Assembly: GCA_000163555.2 (NCBI GenBank)
Contig: ADAC02000001.1
Coordinates: 1 to 64,000 of the forward strand
Reading direction: 5' to 3'
From: an alpha proteobacterium HIMB114
Lineage (GTDB): Bacteria > Pseudomonadota > Alphaproteobacteria > Pelagibacterales > Pelagibacteraceae
Length of the DNA: 64,000 nucleotides
A program made the position numbers and the translations under genes. This document shows, piece by piece, positions 34,796-45,905 of this stretch (within the stretch, counting starts at the first letter, position 1; every line of letters begins with the position of its first letter). Under the pieces are notes generated by a model. That model saw nothing but the letters and a program-made list of their open reading frames with translations. It was not told where the DNA came from and searched no databases.

Positions 34796-36709
34796 ATGGT
34801 TTCAATTACTCTTCCAGATGGAAATATCAAAGAATATACTGCAGCAGTAACGGGTGCTCAGATCGCAAAAGATATTGCTCCATCATTATTAAAAAAGGCA
34901 TTAGTCGTTGAAGTTGATGGTGAATTTAAAGATTTAGGAGTTGAAATAAGCAAAGATTCAAAAGTCAAAATTATTACAATGGATGATGATTATGCTTTAG
35001 AGTTAATACGTCATGACTCTGCACATTGTATGGCAATGGCTGTTCAGGAACTTTTTCCAGGTACACAAGTTACAATTGGTCCAGTAATTGAAAACGGTTT
35101 TTATTATGATTTTGCAAGAGATGAACCTTTTAGCGACAGTGACTTGGAAAAAATTGAAAAAAAAATGAATGAGATCATAGATAAAGACCCTAAAACGACA
35201 AGGGAAGTTTGGGACAGAGATAAAGCAATTCAACATTTTAAAAAAATTGGAGAAAACTATAAAGCTGAAATCATTGAGAGCATTCCTAAAGGGGAGGAAT
35301 TATCAATTTATTTCCATGGTGATTGGCATGATTTATGTAGAGGTCCACACTTACCAAGTCTTGGAAGGATAGGGAAAGCTTTTAAGTTAATGAAAGTTGC
35401 AGGAGCATATTGGCGGGGAGACTCCAATAATAAGATGCTTCAAAGAATCTATGGAACATGTTGGAAGACGAAAAAAGACCTTGATGAATACTTGCATCGT
35501 ATTGAAGAGGCTGAAAAAAGAGATCATAGAAAATTAGGGAAAGCATTAGATTTGTTTCATTTTCAAGAAGAAAGTCCGGGTGCAGTTTTTTGGCACCAAA
35601 AAGGGTGGAGCCTATTTCAGTCACTCGTAAAATTCATGAGAGATAAGCAAACTGATGCAGGTTATTTAGAAGTTAATACCCCAGAAATGTTGGATAAAAC
35701 ATTATGGGAAAAATCAGGCCACTGGGAAAAGTTTCAAGAACATATGTATACTACAGATGCAGATGAGAAAACCTTTGCAATAAAACCAATGAATTGCCCA
35801 GGTCATATTCAAGTTTTTAACCAAGGATTAAAAAGCTATAAAGATTTACCTCTTAAAATATCTGAGTTTGGAAAAGTTCATCGTTATGAACCTTCAGGTG
35901 CATTACACGGATTAATGAGGGTTAGAGCATTCACCCAAGATGATGCTCATATATTTTGTACTGAGGAACAAATTACTGAGGAGTCTTTAAAAGTAACAAA
36001 TTTAATTTTAGATATTTACAAATCATTCGGTTTTAAAAATGTGAAACTTAAATTTTCAGATCGACCTGAGAAAAGAGTTGGCGATGATAAAATTTGGAAT
36101 AAAAGTGAAAAAGCATTACTAGATGCAATTAAGACCAGTGGATTAAAATACGAAATCAACAAAGGGGAAGGTGCTTTTTATGGTCCGAAAATCGAGTTTG
36201 TATTAATTGATGCAATTGGACGTGACTGGCAGTGTGGAACTTTACAAGTTGATTTTAATCTTCCAGGAAGATTAGGTGCTTCGTATGTTGCAAATGATGG
36301 ATCAAAAAAAATACCAGTTATGCTACATAGGGCAATGTTTGGATCTCTTGAGAGATTTATTGGAATATTGATAGAGCATCATACAGGAAAATTTCCTTTT
36401 TGGTTGTCACCAGAACAAGTTGCGGTATTACCAATAAGTAACAAGCAAAACGATTATGCAAGTAAAGTTAAGTTGTTACTTGAAAAAAAAGGATTAAGGT
36501 CTATTATTGATGATAGAAATGAAAAAATTAATTATAAAATTCGAGAACATTCAGTATCGAAAATTCCAGTTTTAATGATCTGCGGCGCTAAAGAAGTTCA
36601 AAATAATACAATCACTATAAGAAGACTAGGACAAACAAACCAACAAACAGTTAGCCTAGAAGAAGCTGTAACTAATTTGTCACTAGAGTCTAATACTCCA
36701 TCTATTTAA
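34796..36709 (+). CDS. thrS: threonyl-tRNA synthetase
   Basis: The order is standard. An N-terminal TGS domain (about 1-60) is followed by the editing domain with its zinc/hydrolytic pair (RHDSAHCMAMA and HDLCRGPH). The class II catalytic core follows (about 240-530; FAIKPMNCPGH, HRYEPSGALHGL, RAMFGSLERF), then the anticodon-binding domain at the C terminus. The length (637) is typical. It begins the thrS-infC-rpmI-rplT-pheS-pheT translation operon. Confidence 0.97.
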   Translation: MVSITLPDGNIKEYTAAVTGAQIAKDIAPSLLKKALVVEVDGEFKDLGVEISKDSKVKIITMDDDYALELIRHDSAHCMAMAVQELFPGTQVTIGPVIENGFYYDFARDEPFSDSDLEKIEKKMNEIIDKDPKTTREVWDRDKAIQHFKKIGENYKAEIIESIPKGEELSIYFHGDWHDLCRGPHLPSLGRIGKAFKLMKVAGAYWRGDSNNKMLQRIYGTCWKTKKDLDEYLHRIEEAEKRDHRKLGKALDLFHFQEESPGAVFWHQKGWSLFQSLVKFMRDKQTDAGYLEVNTPEMLDKTLWEKSGHWEKFQEHMYTTDADEKTFAIKPMNCPGHIQVFNQGLKSYKDLPLKISEFGKVHRYEPSGALHGLMRVRAFTQDDAHIFCTEEQITEESLKVTNLILDIYKSFGFKNVKLKFSDRPEKRVGDDKIWNKSEKALLDAIKTSGLKYEINKGEGAFYGPKIEFVLIDAIGRDWQCGTLQVDFNLPGRLGASYVANDGSKKIPVMLHRAMFGSLERFIGILIEHHTGKFPFWLSPEQVAVLPISNKQNDYASKVKLLLEKKGLRSIIDDRNEKINYKIREHSVSKIPVLMICGAKEVQNNTITIRRLGQTNQQTVSLEEAVTNLSLESNTPSI

Positions 36710-36737
36710 TGCATCAAATTACTTATTTTAATTAATA

Positions 36738-37241
36738 ATGAAGGGTCCTAGAGTTAATAACAAGATCCGAGCATCTGAAGTGCAACTCATCACAGACGAT
36801 GGTGATAACATAGGTGTCGTTCCGATTGGAGAGGCTTTAGACCGCGCCAAGGAAGTTGGCTTAGATTTAATTGAAGTTGCTCCAAATGCAAAGCCTCCAG
36901 TATGTAAGATTATTGATTATGGAAAATACAAATATGAAATTCAAAAAAAAGCCAGTCAAGCAAAGAAAAAGCAAAAAGTTATCACATTAAAGGAGTTAAA
37001 ATTAAGACCAAGCACAGACAAACACGATTATGATTTCAAAATGAAAAACGCGAAGAAATTTATTTCCAAAGGAGATAAAGTTAAGTTTACAATTCGCTTT
37101 AAGGGTCGTGAAATGGATTACATGAAGGCTGCATATGATTTAGTTGATAAAATTATTGAGGATACAAAGGATATCTCAAAAGTTGAGCAAAAGGCTAAGA
37201 TGGAAGGAAGGCAAATGACCATGATTATCCAGCCAAATTAA
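36738..37241 (+). CDS. infC: translation initiation factor IF-3
   Basis: The 167-residue two-domain protein: the N-terminal domain (VNNKIRASEVQLI... LDLIEVAPNAKPPVCKIIDYGKYKYE) and the C-terminal domain (KELKLRPSTDKHDYDFK; FRGKE-like FKGREMDYM) are complete. The start codon is a plain ATG at 36738. The autoregulatory AUU start used in enterobacteria is not seen here. It lies 28 bases after thrS. Confidence 0.96.
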   Translation: MKGPRVNNKIRASEVQLITDDGDNIGVVPIGEALDRAKEVGLDLIEVAPNAKPPVCKIIDYGKYKYEIQKKASQAKKKQKVITLKELKLRPSTDKHDYDFKMKNAKKFISKGDKVKFTIRFKGREMDYMKAAYDLVDKIIEDTKDISKVEQKAKMEGRQMTMIIQPN

Positions 37242-37292
37242 GCTATTATTGTTATTGTCATTACACCTTTTTTTAGTATAACCACGTTCGAC

Positions 37293-37499
37293 ATGGCCAA
37301 ATTAAAGACTAAGAGTTCAGCAAAAAAAAGATTTAAAATTACAGCCAAGGGCAAAGTTAAATCTGCCCAAGCTGGAAAAAGACATGGAATGATCAAAAGG
37401 ACAAATTCACAAATCAGAAAATTAAGAGGTACTACAGTTTTATCAAAACAGGACGCAAAGATTATTAAATCTTATATGCCTAACAGTTTAAGAGGATAA
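37293..37499 (+). CDS. rpmI: 50S ribosomal protein L35
   Basis: A very basic protein of 68 residues beginning [15 protein letters not shown] and containing [18 protein letters not shown], the L35 hallmark. It follows infC by 51 bases and precedes rplT by one base, the standard order. Confidence 0.96.
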   Translation: MAKLKTKSSAKKRFKITAKGKVKSAQAGKRHGMIKRTNSQIRKLRGTTVLSKQDAKIIKSYMPNSLRG

Positions 37500-37500
37500 T

Positions 37501-37857
37501 ATGGCAAGAGTTAAAAGAGGGAAAACAAGTAAAGCAAAACATAAAAAAGTTTTAAAAGCTGCAAAAGGTTATTGGGGTAGAAGAAAAAATACAATTAGAG
37601 TAGCTAAGCAGGCAGTTGAAAAGGCTATGCAATATGCCTATAGAGACAGAAGAAGAAATAAAAGAAATTTTAGGTCACTATGGATACAAAGAATTAATGC
37701 CGGTGTAAGAGCTGAAGGTCTAACTTATTCTAAATTCATAAATGGTTTAACAAAATCAAAAATTAATATTGATAGAAAAGTATTAGCAGATATCGCTTAC
37801 AATAATCCAGAGACTTTTAAATCTATTGTAAAAAAGGTACAATCGCATTTAAATTAA
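37501..37857 (+). CDS. rplT: 50S ribosomal protein L20
   Basis: The 118-residue protein begins [16 protein letters not shown] and contains [15 protein letters not shown] and [15 protein letters not shown], typical of L20. It starts one base after the rpmI stop. L20 helps early assembly of the large subunit and in some bacteria represses its own operon; I saw no L20 leader structure here. Confidence 0.97.
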   Translation: MARVKRGKTSKAKHKKVLKAAKGYWGRRKNTIRVAKQAVEKAMQYAYRDRRRNKRNFRSLWIQRINAGVRAEGLTYSKFINGLTKSKINIDRKVLADIAYNNPETFKSIVKKVQSHLN

Positions 37858-37865
37858 ATATTTAA

Positions 37866-38933
37866 ATGTTAGATCTTAAAAACTTATCTTCAGAGATAAA
37901 TTTAAAAATTCAACAAGTTAAGGACCGAGATACTTTAGAGTCCTTAAAAACTCTTTATCTGGGAAAAAAAGGTATTATTACAGAAGCATTCAAAAGCATG
38001 GGCAAGATTGATGCCGATGAAAGAAAAAATTTTGCATCAGAATTAAATATAATAAAATCAAATTTACTAGATCAAATTAATTCACATCAATCTAAAATTG
38101 AGCTTAAAGAAATAGAAGAAAAACTAAACTCAGAAGAAATAGATATCACGCTTCCGACAAAAGAAATTAAAAAAGGAAAAATACATCCTGTGTCACAAGT
38201 AATTGATGAGTTGACATGTATATTTGCTGAAATAGGATTTTCTGTGGCAGAAGGTCCTGATATTGAAAATGAATTTAATAATTTTACTGCACTTAATACT
38301 CCTGAACATCATCCTGCTAGAGATATGCATGATACTTTTTATTTAGATGAGAATAAAAAAACTTTATTACGAACTCATACTTCGCCAGTTCAGATTCGAA
38401 CAATGTTAAATAATAAACCACCAATAAAAATTATTGCGCCAGGAAGAACATATAGATGCGATAGTGATATGACACACACACCTATGTTTCATCAGTTAGA
38501 AGGCTTACATATCGATAAAGATATTAATATGGGACATCTAAAAGGTTGTTTAGATTTTTTTTTAAAAAAGTTTTTTGAAGATGAAAACCTTGAGATGAGA
38601 TTCAGGCCCAGCCATTTCCCATTCACTGAACCAAGCGTAGAGGTAGACATCAGTTATAAAATTGAAAATAATAAAATTGTTGTAGGAAAAGGAGAAAGGT
38701 GGCTAGAAGTTTTAGGCTGCGGGATGGTTCATCCAAATGTTTTAAAAAATGTTAAAATCGACCCAAAAAAATTTCAAGGTTATGCTTTTGGAGTAGGCAT
38801 TGACCGTCTCGCAATGTTGAAATATGGAATTACGGATTTGAGATCATTTTTTGAAGGTGATTTAAGATGGTCTAACCATTATGGTTTTGATGCAAACGAT
38901 GTTCCTACAAATTATAGAGGGTTAAGTAAATGA
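37866..38933 (+). CDS. pheS: phenylalanyl-tRNA synthetase alpha subunit
   Basis: An N-terminal coiled coil (about residues 1-85) binds tRNA-Phe. The class II core follows with [24 protein letters not shown] (motif 1-2 region), [11 protein letters not shown] and GFGIDRL-like [14 protein letters not shown] (motif 3). The length (355) is normal. The stop overlaps pheT by 4 bases (ATGA). Confidence 0.97.
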   Translation: MLDLKNLSSEINLKIQQVKDRDTLESLKTLYLGKKGIITEAFKSMGKIDADERKNFASELNIIKSNLLDQINSHQSKIELKEIEEKLNSEEIDITLPTKEIKKGKIHPVSQVIDELTCIFAEIGFSVAEGPDIENEFNNFTALNTPEHHPARDMHDTFYLDENKKTLLRTHTSPVQIRTMLNNKPPIKIIAPGRTYRCDSDMTHTPMFHQLEGLHIDKDINMGHLKGCLDFFLKKFFEDENLEMRFRPSHFPFTEPSVEVDISYKIENNKIVVGKGERWLEVLGCGMVHPNVLKNVKIDPKKFQGYAFGVGIDRLAMLKYGITDLRSFFEGDLRWSNHYGFDANDVPTNYRGLSK

Positions 38934-41299
38934 AATTAACTCTTTCTTGGTTAAAGAAACATTTAAACACTAAAGCTTCAACAGATCAGATTGTAGGTGC
39001 ATTAACTAATATCGGCCTAGAAGTAGAAGAGGTTATAGAGGAAAATAAAAATTTAGAACTTTTTAAAATCGCAAAAATTTTAAAAGCTGACAAACATCCC
39101 AATGCTGACAAGCTAAAAATTTGCGATGTAGATACGGGAAAAAAAATTGAAAAAGTAGTTTGTGGAGCAGCTAATGCTAGAGAGGGATTATTAACAGTCT
39201 ACGCACCTCCCGGTGCAGTCATTCCAAAAAATGGAATGAAACTAGTCATTGCAAAAATTAGAGGAATTGAGTCAAAAGGTATGCTTTGTTCTGAAAGCGA
39301 ATTAGGAATATCAAATGAGAGTGATGGAATTACAGAGATTCAAAATAAAAAAGTTGGTGAAAAATTTTTCAAAAATACTGAAGAAATTATAGATATTTCA
39401 ATTACACCTAACCGTTCAGATTGCTTAGGTGTTAGAGGAATTGCCAGAGATTTAAGCGCTTATGGCCTTGGAAAAATAATTGAAGAAAAAAAAATTAAAT
39501 TAAAAGAAAAATCAAAAGAAAGAGTTAAAGTTGAAATTAAAAAAAACTCTGGATGCAATGGATTTGGCTCTCTATTTATCGAAGATGTTAACAATTGTGA
39601 GAGTCCTGAATGGTTAAAAAAAGATTTAGAGTCATTTGGTTTAAAACCAATTTCAGCAATTGTTGATGTAACAAATTATGTAATGTTTGATCTTAATCGT
39701 CCAATGCATGCATATGATGCAGATAAACTTGATGGAAATATAATTGTTAGAGAAGCAAAAAATGGTGAAAGTTTTGATGCTTTAGATGAAAAAAAATACA
39801 AAATTCCAAGTGGCGCATGTTTAATAACTGATAAAAACAAAATTTTAGGTTTGGGGGGTATTATTGGAGGTCAGTCAAGTGCTATTAATTTAAATACAAA
39901 AAATATAGTATTAGAAGCTGCAGCATTTGACCCAATAAAAATTGCAAGAGTATCTAAACAATTAGGAATTATAACTGACGCAAAATTTAGATTCGAGAGA
40001 GGAGTTGATCCAAATTCAATTGAAGCTGGCTTAAAATTAGCAGCAAAATTAATTCAGAATATTTGTGGAGGAAAAATTTCAAAAATAAATATTTCTGGCG
40101 ACACAAAAAATAAAAATAAAAAAATTAAATTTGATATTAATAATTTTGAAAAATTAATTGGTTTTTCTGTTAAAGTGAAAGACTGTCAAAAAATTTTAGA
40201 AACACTGGGTTTTAAAATTAAGGCAAAAAAAAATATTTTAGTTATTGAGATTCCTAGTTGGAGACCTGATGTGAGCCAAGAGGCAGATATAATTGAGGAA
40301 ATTTTAAGAATAAAAGGATTAGATAAAATTCAATCTATACCTCCAAAATTAAATGAGAAAAAGTCAGTATTAAATTATCACCAAAAATTATTTCATCTAG
40401 TTCAAAGATCATTTGCAAGTAGAGGATTTTTTGAAACCATAAGCTGGTCTTTTACTAGCAGTAAATTTAATCAATATTATTCTGATCAAACAATAAAAAT
40501 CACAAATCCAATTTCATCAGATTTAGATGTATTAAGGAGTTCAAATTTTGTAAATTTAATATTACAGGCAAAATTAAACTTAGATAGATCGAATTCAAAT
40601 TTACAAATGTTTGAAGTTGGTCCAGTTTTTAAAGAAGATTTAACTCAAGAAACAATTGCATCTGGAATTTTAGTTGGAAAAAAAACTAGTTCGACTTGGG
40701 TTAACAATGATGAGGAATTTAACGCAATTGATGCAAAAGAACATTTATATTATATTTTAAGTGATTTAGGTTTGTCACTAGATAATCTAGTTGTAGAAAA
40801 AAGTGAAAAAAATTATTATCACCCAGGCCAGTCTGCCGATGTTTTTATAGGTAATAAAAAAGGTCCAAAAGTTGCAAGTTTTGGAACGATTCATCCTTTA
40901 ATTTTACAAAAAATGGATATTCAAAAAACAAATATTATAGGTCTTGAGGTTTATCTTGATAATTTCATTGAGCCAAAGAGACCATCAAGGGTTTCAAAAA
41001 AGCAACTTAAAAAATACGACTTTCAAATTGTTGAAAGAGATTTTGCATTTATTTTAGATAAAAAAGTTAGAGCTGGAGATTTACTATCCTTAATTAAAAA
41101 GACAGATCAGTTAATTAAATCTGTTAACGTATTTGATCTCTATGAAGGAGAAAAAATTGATTTAGATAAAAAATCTATAGCTATTAAAGTTCTATTTGAG
41201 CCAACTGATAAAACGCTAAATGATAAACAAATTGATGAGTTATCAGATAAAATTATTTCAGCTGCTAAAAGCTTAGGTGGTTCATTAAGATCTCAATGA
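38930..41299 (+). CDS. pheT: phenylalanyl-tRNA synthetase beta subunit
   Basis: The order is normal: EMAP-type tRNA-binding domain (about 40-150, [18 protein letters not shown]), B3/B4 editing domain with [19 protein letters not shown]5 domain, the inactive catalytic-like core, and the ferredoxin-like anticodon-binding domain at the end ([11 protein letters not shown]). The length of 789 fits. It overlaps pheS and lepA by 4 bases each. Confidence 0.96.
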   Translation: MKLTLSWLKKHLNTKASTDQIVGALTNIGLEVEEVIEENKNLELFKIAKILKADKHPNADKLKICDVDTGKKIEKVVCGAANAREGLLTVYAPPGAVIPKNGMKLVIAKIRGIESKGMLCSESELGISNESDGITEIQNKKVGEKFFKNTEEIIDISITPNRSDCLGVRGIARDLSAYGLGKIIEEKKIKLKEKSKERVKVEIKKNSGCNGFGSLFIEDVNNCESPEWLKKDLESFGLKPISAIVDVTNYVMFDLNRPMHAYDADKLDGNIIVREAKNGESFDALDEKKYKIPSGACLITDKNKILGLGGIIGGQSSAINLNTKNIVLEAAAFDPIKIARVSKQLGIITDAKFRFERGVDPNSIEAGLKLAAKLIQNICGGKISKINISGDTKNKNKKIKFDINNFEKLIGFSVKVKDCQKILETLGFKIKAKKNILVIEIPSWRPDVSQEADIIEEILRIKGLDKIQSIPPKLNEKKSVLNYHQKLFHLVQRSFASRGFFETISWSFTSSKFNQYYSDQTIKITNPISSDLDVLRSSNFVNLILQAKLNLDRSNSNLQMFEVGPVFKEDLTQETIASGILVGKKTSSTWVNNDEEFNAIDAKEHLYYILSDLGLSLDNLVVEKSEKNYYHPGQSADVFIGNKKGPKVASFGTIHPLILQKMDIQKTNIIGLEVYLDNFIEPKRPSRVSKKQLKKYDFQIVERDFAFILDKKVRAGDLLSLIKKTDQLIKSVNVFDLYEGEKIDLDKKSIAIKVLFEPTDKTLNDKQIDELSDKIISAAKSLGGSLRSQ

Positions 41300-43104
41300 C
41301 AGATATCAGTCTAATTAGAAATTTTTCAATCGTAGCTCATATTGATCATGGGAAATCTACACTTGCAGATCGATTAATACAAACTTGTGGTGGCTTAACC
41401 GACAGAGAAATGAAAGATCAGGTTCTAGACTCAATGGAGATTGAAAGAGAGCGTGGTATTACAATTAAAGCTCAGACTGTAAGATTAAAATATAAACACA
41501 AAGATGGAAAAGAGTATATTTTAAATATCATAGATACTCCTGGACATGTTGACTTTAGTTACGAGGTGAATAGATCTTTAGCAGCCTGCGAAGGCTCACT
41601 ACTAGTTGTTGATAGCACCCAGGGTGTTGAGGCTCAAACTTTAGCAAATGTTTACCAAGCATTAGATAATAATCATGAAATTATTACAGTTTTAAATAAA
41701 TCAGATTTACCCGCTTCAGAACCAGAAAGAGTGAAATCTCAAATAGAGGACGTGATTGGGGTAGATACTTCAAATGCAATTTTAGCATCTGGAAAAACTG
41801 GTGAAGGGATACATGATATATTAAATTCTATTGTTGAAAATCTTCCATCACCCAAAGGAAATGAAAATGATAGTCTAAAAGCTTTATTAGTTGATAGTTG
41901 GTATGACAGTTATTTGGGGGTAGTGATTTTAGTAAGAGTAATAGATGGAAAAATTAGAAAGAAAGATCAAATTATTATGATGTCAAATAATTCAAGACAT
42001 GATGTAGAAAGAGTCGGAATCTTTACTCCAAAGGCAATTGATATTGAGGAAATTGGTCCAGGTGAGATAGGTTTTATTGTTACTGGTATAAAAGATTTAT
42101 CAGATACAAAAGTTGGAGACACCATAACAACATTAAAAAATCCTACTAGTCATGCTCTGTCAGGATTTAAGCCAAGTAAGCCAGTAGTATTTTGTGGTTT
42201 GTTTCCAATTGATAGTAGTGATTACGGATTATTAAAGGATAGTTTAGCAAAATTAAAACTAAATGACTCTAGTATTGAATATGAACCTGAAAACTCTTCA
42301 GCTCTTGGTCTAGGTTTTAGATGTGGATTTTTAGGCTTACTGCACCTAGAAATAGTAGTTCAAAGGTTAGAAAGGGAGTACAATATAAGCTTAATCACAA
42401 CAACTCCAGGCGTTGTCTATAAACTTGAAACTACTGATAATAAAATTACTGATTTGCAAAATCCTACTAATATGCCTGAGGCTTCATTAGTAAAAAATAT
42501 AAAAGAGCCCTGGATAATTGCAACTATTATAACACCTGATGAATATCTGGGGTCAATAATAAAAATCTGCGAGGAAAAAAGAGGTCTTCAAAAAGATATG
42601 AGTTATTCTGGTAATAGAGTAGTTTTAAAGTATGACATGCCTTTAAATGAGGTTGTATTCGATTTTTACGATCGTCTGAAGTCGATTACAAGTGGTTACG
42701 CAAGTTTTGATTATGAAATAAGTGAGTATAAAGAGGGTGATTTAATAAAGTTATCAATTTTAGTAAATGATGAGCCTGTGGATGCACTTTCAGTTATTAT
42801 TCATAAAGATTTTGCTCAAAAACAAGGAAGATTAATTTGTGAAAAGCTGAAGGACTTAATACCAAGACATCAATTTCAAATTCCAGTGCAAGCTGCAATT
42901 GGGGGAAAAATAATTGCAAGAGAAACAATAAAGGGTTTTAAGAAAGATGTTTTGACAAAAATTCATGGAGGTGGAGCCTTAGATAGAAAGAGAAAATTAC
43001 TCGATAAACAAAAAAAAGGTAAATCGAGAATGAAGCAATTTGGAAAAGTAGAAATTCCCCAAGAAGCATTCATTGGTGTATTGAAAATCGGTAAAGATAG
43101 TTAG
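41296..43104 (+). CDS. lepA: elongation factor 4
   Basis: A translational GTPase of 602 residues. G1 is [10 protein letters not shown]3 is DTPGHVDF, G4 is NKSDLP (A-E-P-E-R-V follows), and the LepA-specific C-terminal domain ends with [19 protein letters not shown]. It acts on stalled or misaligned ribosomes. The stop codon is convergent with the GT9 gene and the two share the 4-base TTAG (43101-43104). Confidence 0.97.
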   Translation: MTDISLIRNFSIVAHIDHGKSTLADRLIQTCGGLTDREMKDQVLDSMEIERERGITIKAQTVRLKYKHKDGKEYILNIIDTPGHVDFSYEVNRSLAACEGSLLVVDSTQGVEAQTLANVYQALDNNHEIITVLNKSDLPASEPERVKSQIEDVIGVDTSNAILASGKTGEGIHDILNSIVENLPSPKGNENDSLKALLVDSWYDSYLGVVILVRVIDGKIRKKDQIIMMSNNSRHDVERVGIFTPKAIDIEEIGPGEIGFIVTGIKDLSDTKVGDTITTLKNPTSHALSGFKPSKPVVFCGLFPIDSSDYGLLKDSLAKLKLNDSSIEYEPENSSALGLGFRCGFLGLLHLEIVVQRLEREYNISLITTTPGVVYKLETTDNKITDLQNPTNMPEASLVKNIKEPWIIATIITPDEYLGSIIKICEEKRGLQKDMSYSGNRVVLKYDMPLNEVVFDFYDRLKSITSGYASFDYEISEYKEGDLIKLSILVNDEPVDALSVIIHKDFAQKQGRLICEKLKDLIPRHQFQIPVQAAIGGKIIARETIKGFKKDVLTKIHGGGALDRKRKLLDKQKKGKSRMKQFGKVEIPQEAFIGVLKIGKDS

Positions 43105-44012
43105 TTTAAATATTTCAAAATTTTTGAATAAACATATTCAGGAGTAAAATCTTTCATGGCATTTGAGTTATGAGAAATAAACTGGTATCCCTCTGGAATA
43201 ATAGGGGTAATATTATCTGAGTATTCTACATAATTAGTTGGTGTATCGCCAAATAAACCAAATGTCTTCACATTGAGTGCAGAACTTAAATGCATAAAAC
43301 CTGAATCTGTACCCACATAAATTTTCGAATTTTTAATATAACTGAATGTTTCATAAACACTTGAATTACATAAGGAAGTAATTTTTATTGAAGAAAAATT
43401 ATTTATGATATCTTCAGCTTGAGATTTTTCATTCGGCCCACCTAATATAATTATTTTATATCTTTTATGAATATTTATTTTTTTAATTAAATTTATAAAA
43501 TTATCAGTTGACCATTTTCTACTTAGTCCAGAGGAACCAATTCCAATTAAAATTTTATCTCCTTCAATTATTTTGCCGTTATAATTCAGAACACTAGTTG
43601 TGTTATAATTTTCAATGTTCAACCAGTCGCACGTACTTTTAATCATTCTCATGGATATACTTTCATTTTTTTTTAAAAAACCGTAGAAGTATACTTCTTT
43701 TATAGATAGTATTTTTGAAATTAAAAAATATTTAAAACCATAATGAAAAATATATGCTTTATCATATTTTTCTTTTTTCAAAAAAAAAATTAATGAAATA
43801 AAGGAAGGCAGTTTTTTTTTAATTTCTTCAATATAAAGAATTTTATTAATATATTTTTCATCAGATAAAAAATTTTTTGCTTTTGTATTTTTTTTTGTAA
43901 TTAGAGTTATTTTTGAATTAGGGTTCTTTTTTGATATTTCGTAAATAGATGATAAAAATACGCACATATCGCCTATACCAGGGCGCAGTTGATAAATTAT
44001 AATATTATTCAT
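43101..44012 (-). CDS. GT9-family heptosyltransferase-like protein
   Basis: This protein of 303 residues has a GT-B fold: N-terminal [19 protein letters not shown], a middle acceptor part, then a donor-binding domain with [25 protein letters not shown] and [24 protein letters not shown]. The latter patterns are typical of heptosyltransferases and related GT9 enzymes that build the lipopolysaccharide inner core. It marks the left edge of the AT-rich surface-polysaccharide island. Confidence 0.85.
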   Translation of the reverse strand: MNNIIIYQLRPGIGDMCVFLSSIYEISKKNPNSKITLITKKNTKAKNFLSDEKYINKILYIEEIKKKLPSFISLIFFLKKEKYDKAYIFHYGFKYFLISKILSIKEVYFYGFLKKNESISMRMIKSTCDWLNIENYNTTSVLNYNGKIIEGDKILIGIGSSGLSRKWSTDNFINLIKKINIHKRYKIIILGGPNEKSQAEDIINNFSSIKITSLCNSSVYETFSYIKNSKIYVGTDSGFMHLSSALNVKTFGLFGDTPTNYVEYSDNITPIIPEGYQFISHNSNAMKDFTPEYVYSKILKYLN

Positions 44013-44030
44013 TATTTTTTAATTTAAAAC

Positions 44031-44045
44031 TGTATAATTTATACA
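44031..44045. promoter_or_regulatory. palindromic bidirectional -10 candidate
   Basis: TGTATAA-T-TTATACA is a 15-base perfect inverted repeat in the spacer between divergent GT9 (start 44012) and Gfo/Idh (start 44099) genes. It gives TATAAT on the plus strand and TATAAA on the minus strand. It may be a shared -10 or an operator. In DNA this AT-rich it could also be chance. Confidence 0.3.
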
Positions 44046-44098
44046 TAAAGTTTTTTGAATAGTATTACATATATTATATTTTTTTATTTTTTATTATT

Positions 44099-45097
44099 AT
44101 GAAAATTCTAAAATGGGGATTGATTGGTTATGGAGAAGCAGCAAAGAAATTATTTATAGATCTATCGGTAAGAAAAAATTCAATTATTGAATGTATTGCA
44201 TCAAAATCACAATATGATTTTTTATCAAAAAAATACCCAGACATTAATATTTTCAATTCATATGAAAATCTAATTAAAAAAAATAATTTAGATATTATAT
44301 ATTTATCGTTAATAAATTCTTTGCATTATAAATTTATTAAAAAAATTATTCAGTCAAATCAAAATATTTTAATAGAAAAACCCGCGTGTATAGAATTTTC
44401 ACAATTAGTTGATATTAGAGATCAATTGAATAAAAAAAAAAATTTATACTTTAGAGAGTCAATATTATACTTAAGTCATCCGATAATAATGAATATTTTT
44501 GAAATAATAAAAAATGAAAATATTGGAAATATTGTCGAAATAGAGTCAAATTTTGGTTTTAATTTTAAAAAAAAAAAATTTTTATTTTTTTTAAAAAAAA
44601 ATAATAAAAAGTTATTTTCAAAAATGTTAGGTGGTGGATCTATTTTGAATTTTGGACATTATCCTCTATCAGCTTATAAAATTTTTTGTGAAAAATTTAA
44701 TAAAATTAAAAATATTAAGAAAAATATAAAAATCGGATATCGTGGAGTTGATGAAGACTCAAGATTAGAAATTGATTTTGAAAAGCGAGCTAAATTAAAA
44801 ACAGAGGTATCATTAACTAGAAATTTAAAAAGTTTTTTGAGAATTACAGGAGAATATGGAAATATTTTTATAGAAAATCCTTGGATACCTTTAACAAATT
44901 ATGAAATTCTTTTAGAAATTAATGGAGTAAAAAAAATATTTAAATATCATGAAAAAAAAAGTTTATGGCAACTTAAAATAGATTGTATTGAAAAAGATTT
45001 TAATGAAGGTCTTAAAAAACCTTCAACTATTGGCACAGATATTGAGTCTAGTTTTGAATATATGAAATTAATAAATATATGGAAAAATTCAAATTAG
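44099..45097 (+). CDS. Gfo/Idh/MocA-family oxidoreductase
   Basis: A Rossmann N-terminal domain begins WGLIGYGEAAKKLF; EKP (IEKPACIEF) is the conserved lysine-proline at the end of the nucleotide-binding domain. An alpha/beta domain follows, with the substrate-side motif GGGSILNFGHYPLSAYK. The length is 332 residues. Such enzymes oxidise or reduce sugars and nucleotide sugars, consistent with the island. Codons are extremely A/T-rich, with a 12-A run at 44567-44578. Confidence 0.82.
   Translation: MKILKWGLIGYGEAAKKLFIDLSVRKNSIIECIASKSQYDFLSKKYPDINIFNSYENLIKKNNLDIIYLSLINSLHYKFIKKIIQSNQNILIEKPACIEFSQLVDIRDQLNKKKNLYFRESILYLSHPIIMNIFEIIKNENIGNIVEIESNFGFNFKKKKFLFFLKKNNKKLFSKMLGGGSILNFGHYPLSAYKIFCEKFNKIKNIKKNIKIGYRGVDEDSRLEIDFEKRAKLKTEVSLTRNLKSFLRITGEYGNIFIENPWIPLTNYEILLEINGVKKIFKYHEKKSLWQLKIDCIEKDFNEGLKKPSTIGTDIESSFEYMKLINIWKNSN
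44567..44578 (+). repeat. A12 homopolymer in Gfo/Idh gene
   Basis: Twelve consecutive A residues encode lysines after FNF in the Gfo/Idh-family gene. A run of this length can cause polymerase slippage and variable protein length. Confidence 0.6.
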
Positions 45098-45104
45098 TAT
45101 AAAA

Positions 45105-45902
45105 ATGAAAAAATTCGATTGTATTACATTTTTTCAAGAAAATTTTATTACTAATATTAGATTTGAAATATTAAAGGATGTTGTAGATTTTTTCGTAGTT
45201 TGTGAAAGTAAATATGATCATAGAGGAAATAAAAAAGAAATAAATTTTCAATTATTAAACTCAGACTTAAAAAAAAAAGTAAGGCATGTTATTTTAGATC
45301 ATCCTTTTCCTGAAGGTTTAAATTTATGGCAGAGGCAAGCATATCAAAGAGAATTTATATTTAATGGAATTAAAGATTGCGAGGAAGATGATTATATAAT
45401 GTTTTCAGATCCTGACGAAATACCAAACCCAGATGTATTGAAGAATTTTATTTTAAAAAAAAAATATGCAATTTTTCATCAAAAATGCTTTAATTATAAA
45501 TTAAACTTATTAAACCCACATGAAACGCCCTGGTCAGGTACAAGGTTAACAAAAAAAAAATATTTGTTGTCATTTGATTTTTTTAGACAAAAAATTTTGG
45601 AAAAAAATATAAATAAATGGTGGAAATTTTCTGTAGAGCGAAGCATTGAGATAGTGAAAGATGGAGGATGGCATTTTAACAACCTTTTTTCACCTAAAAT
45701 GATATCAAAAAAACTCAAAACATTTGCTCATGATGAATTTAGCGGAGAGGAATATAGTGATGAAAAAGTTATTGAGGAAAAGATTCATAAGGGCATCGAT
45801 TTATTTAATAGGGGACAGAAATTAAAAAAAGTAGATATAGACAATACTTATCCAAGATATATTTTAAATAAAATAAAAGAATTTAAAGAATTTATTGTTT
45901 AA
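45105..45902 (+). CDS. GT17-like glycosyltransferase
   Basis: The protein of 265 residues matches the GT17 (beta-1,4-N-acetylglucosaminyltransferase-like) pattern. It opens FDCITFFQENFIT..., then FVVCESKYDHRGNKKEINF, a QRQ motif (NLWQRQAYQRE) and the acidic metal-binding stretch MFSDPDEIPNPD. GGWHFNNLFSPKMI follows in the C-terminal half. In bacteria this family decorates cell-surface glycans. It follows the Gfo/Idh gene by 7 bases. Confidence 0.82.
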   Translation: MKKFDCITFFQENFITNIRFEILKDVVDFFVVCESKYDHRGNKKEINFQLLNSDLKKKVRHVILDHPFPEGLNLWQRQAYQREFIFNGIKDCEEDDYIMFSDPDEIPNPDVLKNFILKKKYAIFHQKCFNYKLNLLNPHETPWSGTRLTKKKYLLSFDFFRQKILEKNINKWWKFSVERSIEIVKDGGWHFNNLFSPKMISKKLKTFAHDEFSGEEYSDEKVIEEKIHKGIDLFNRGQKLKKVDIDNTYPRYILNKIKEFKEFIV

Positions 45903-45905
45903 AAT

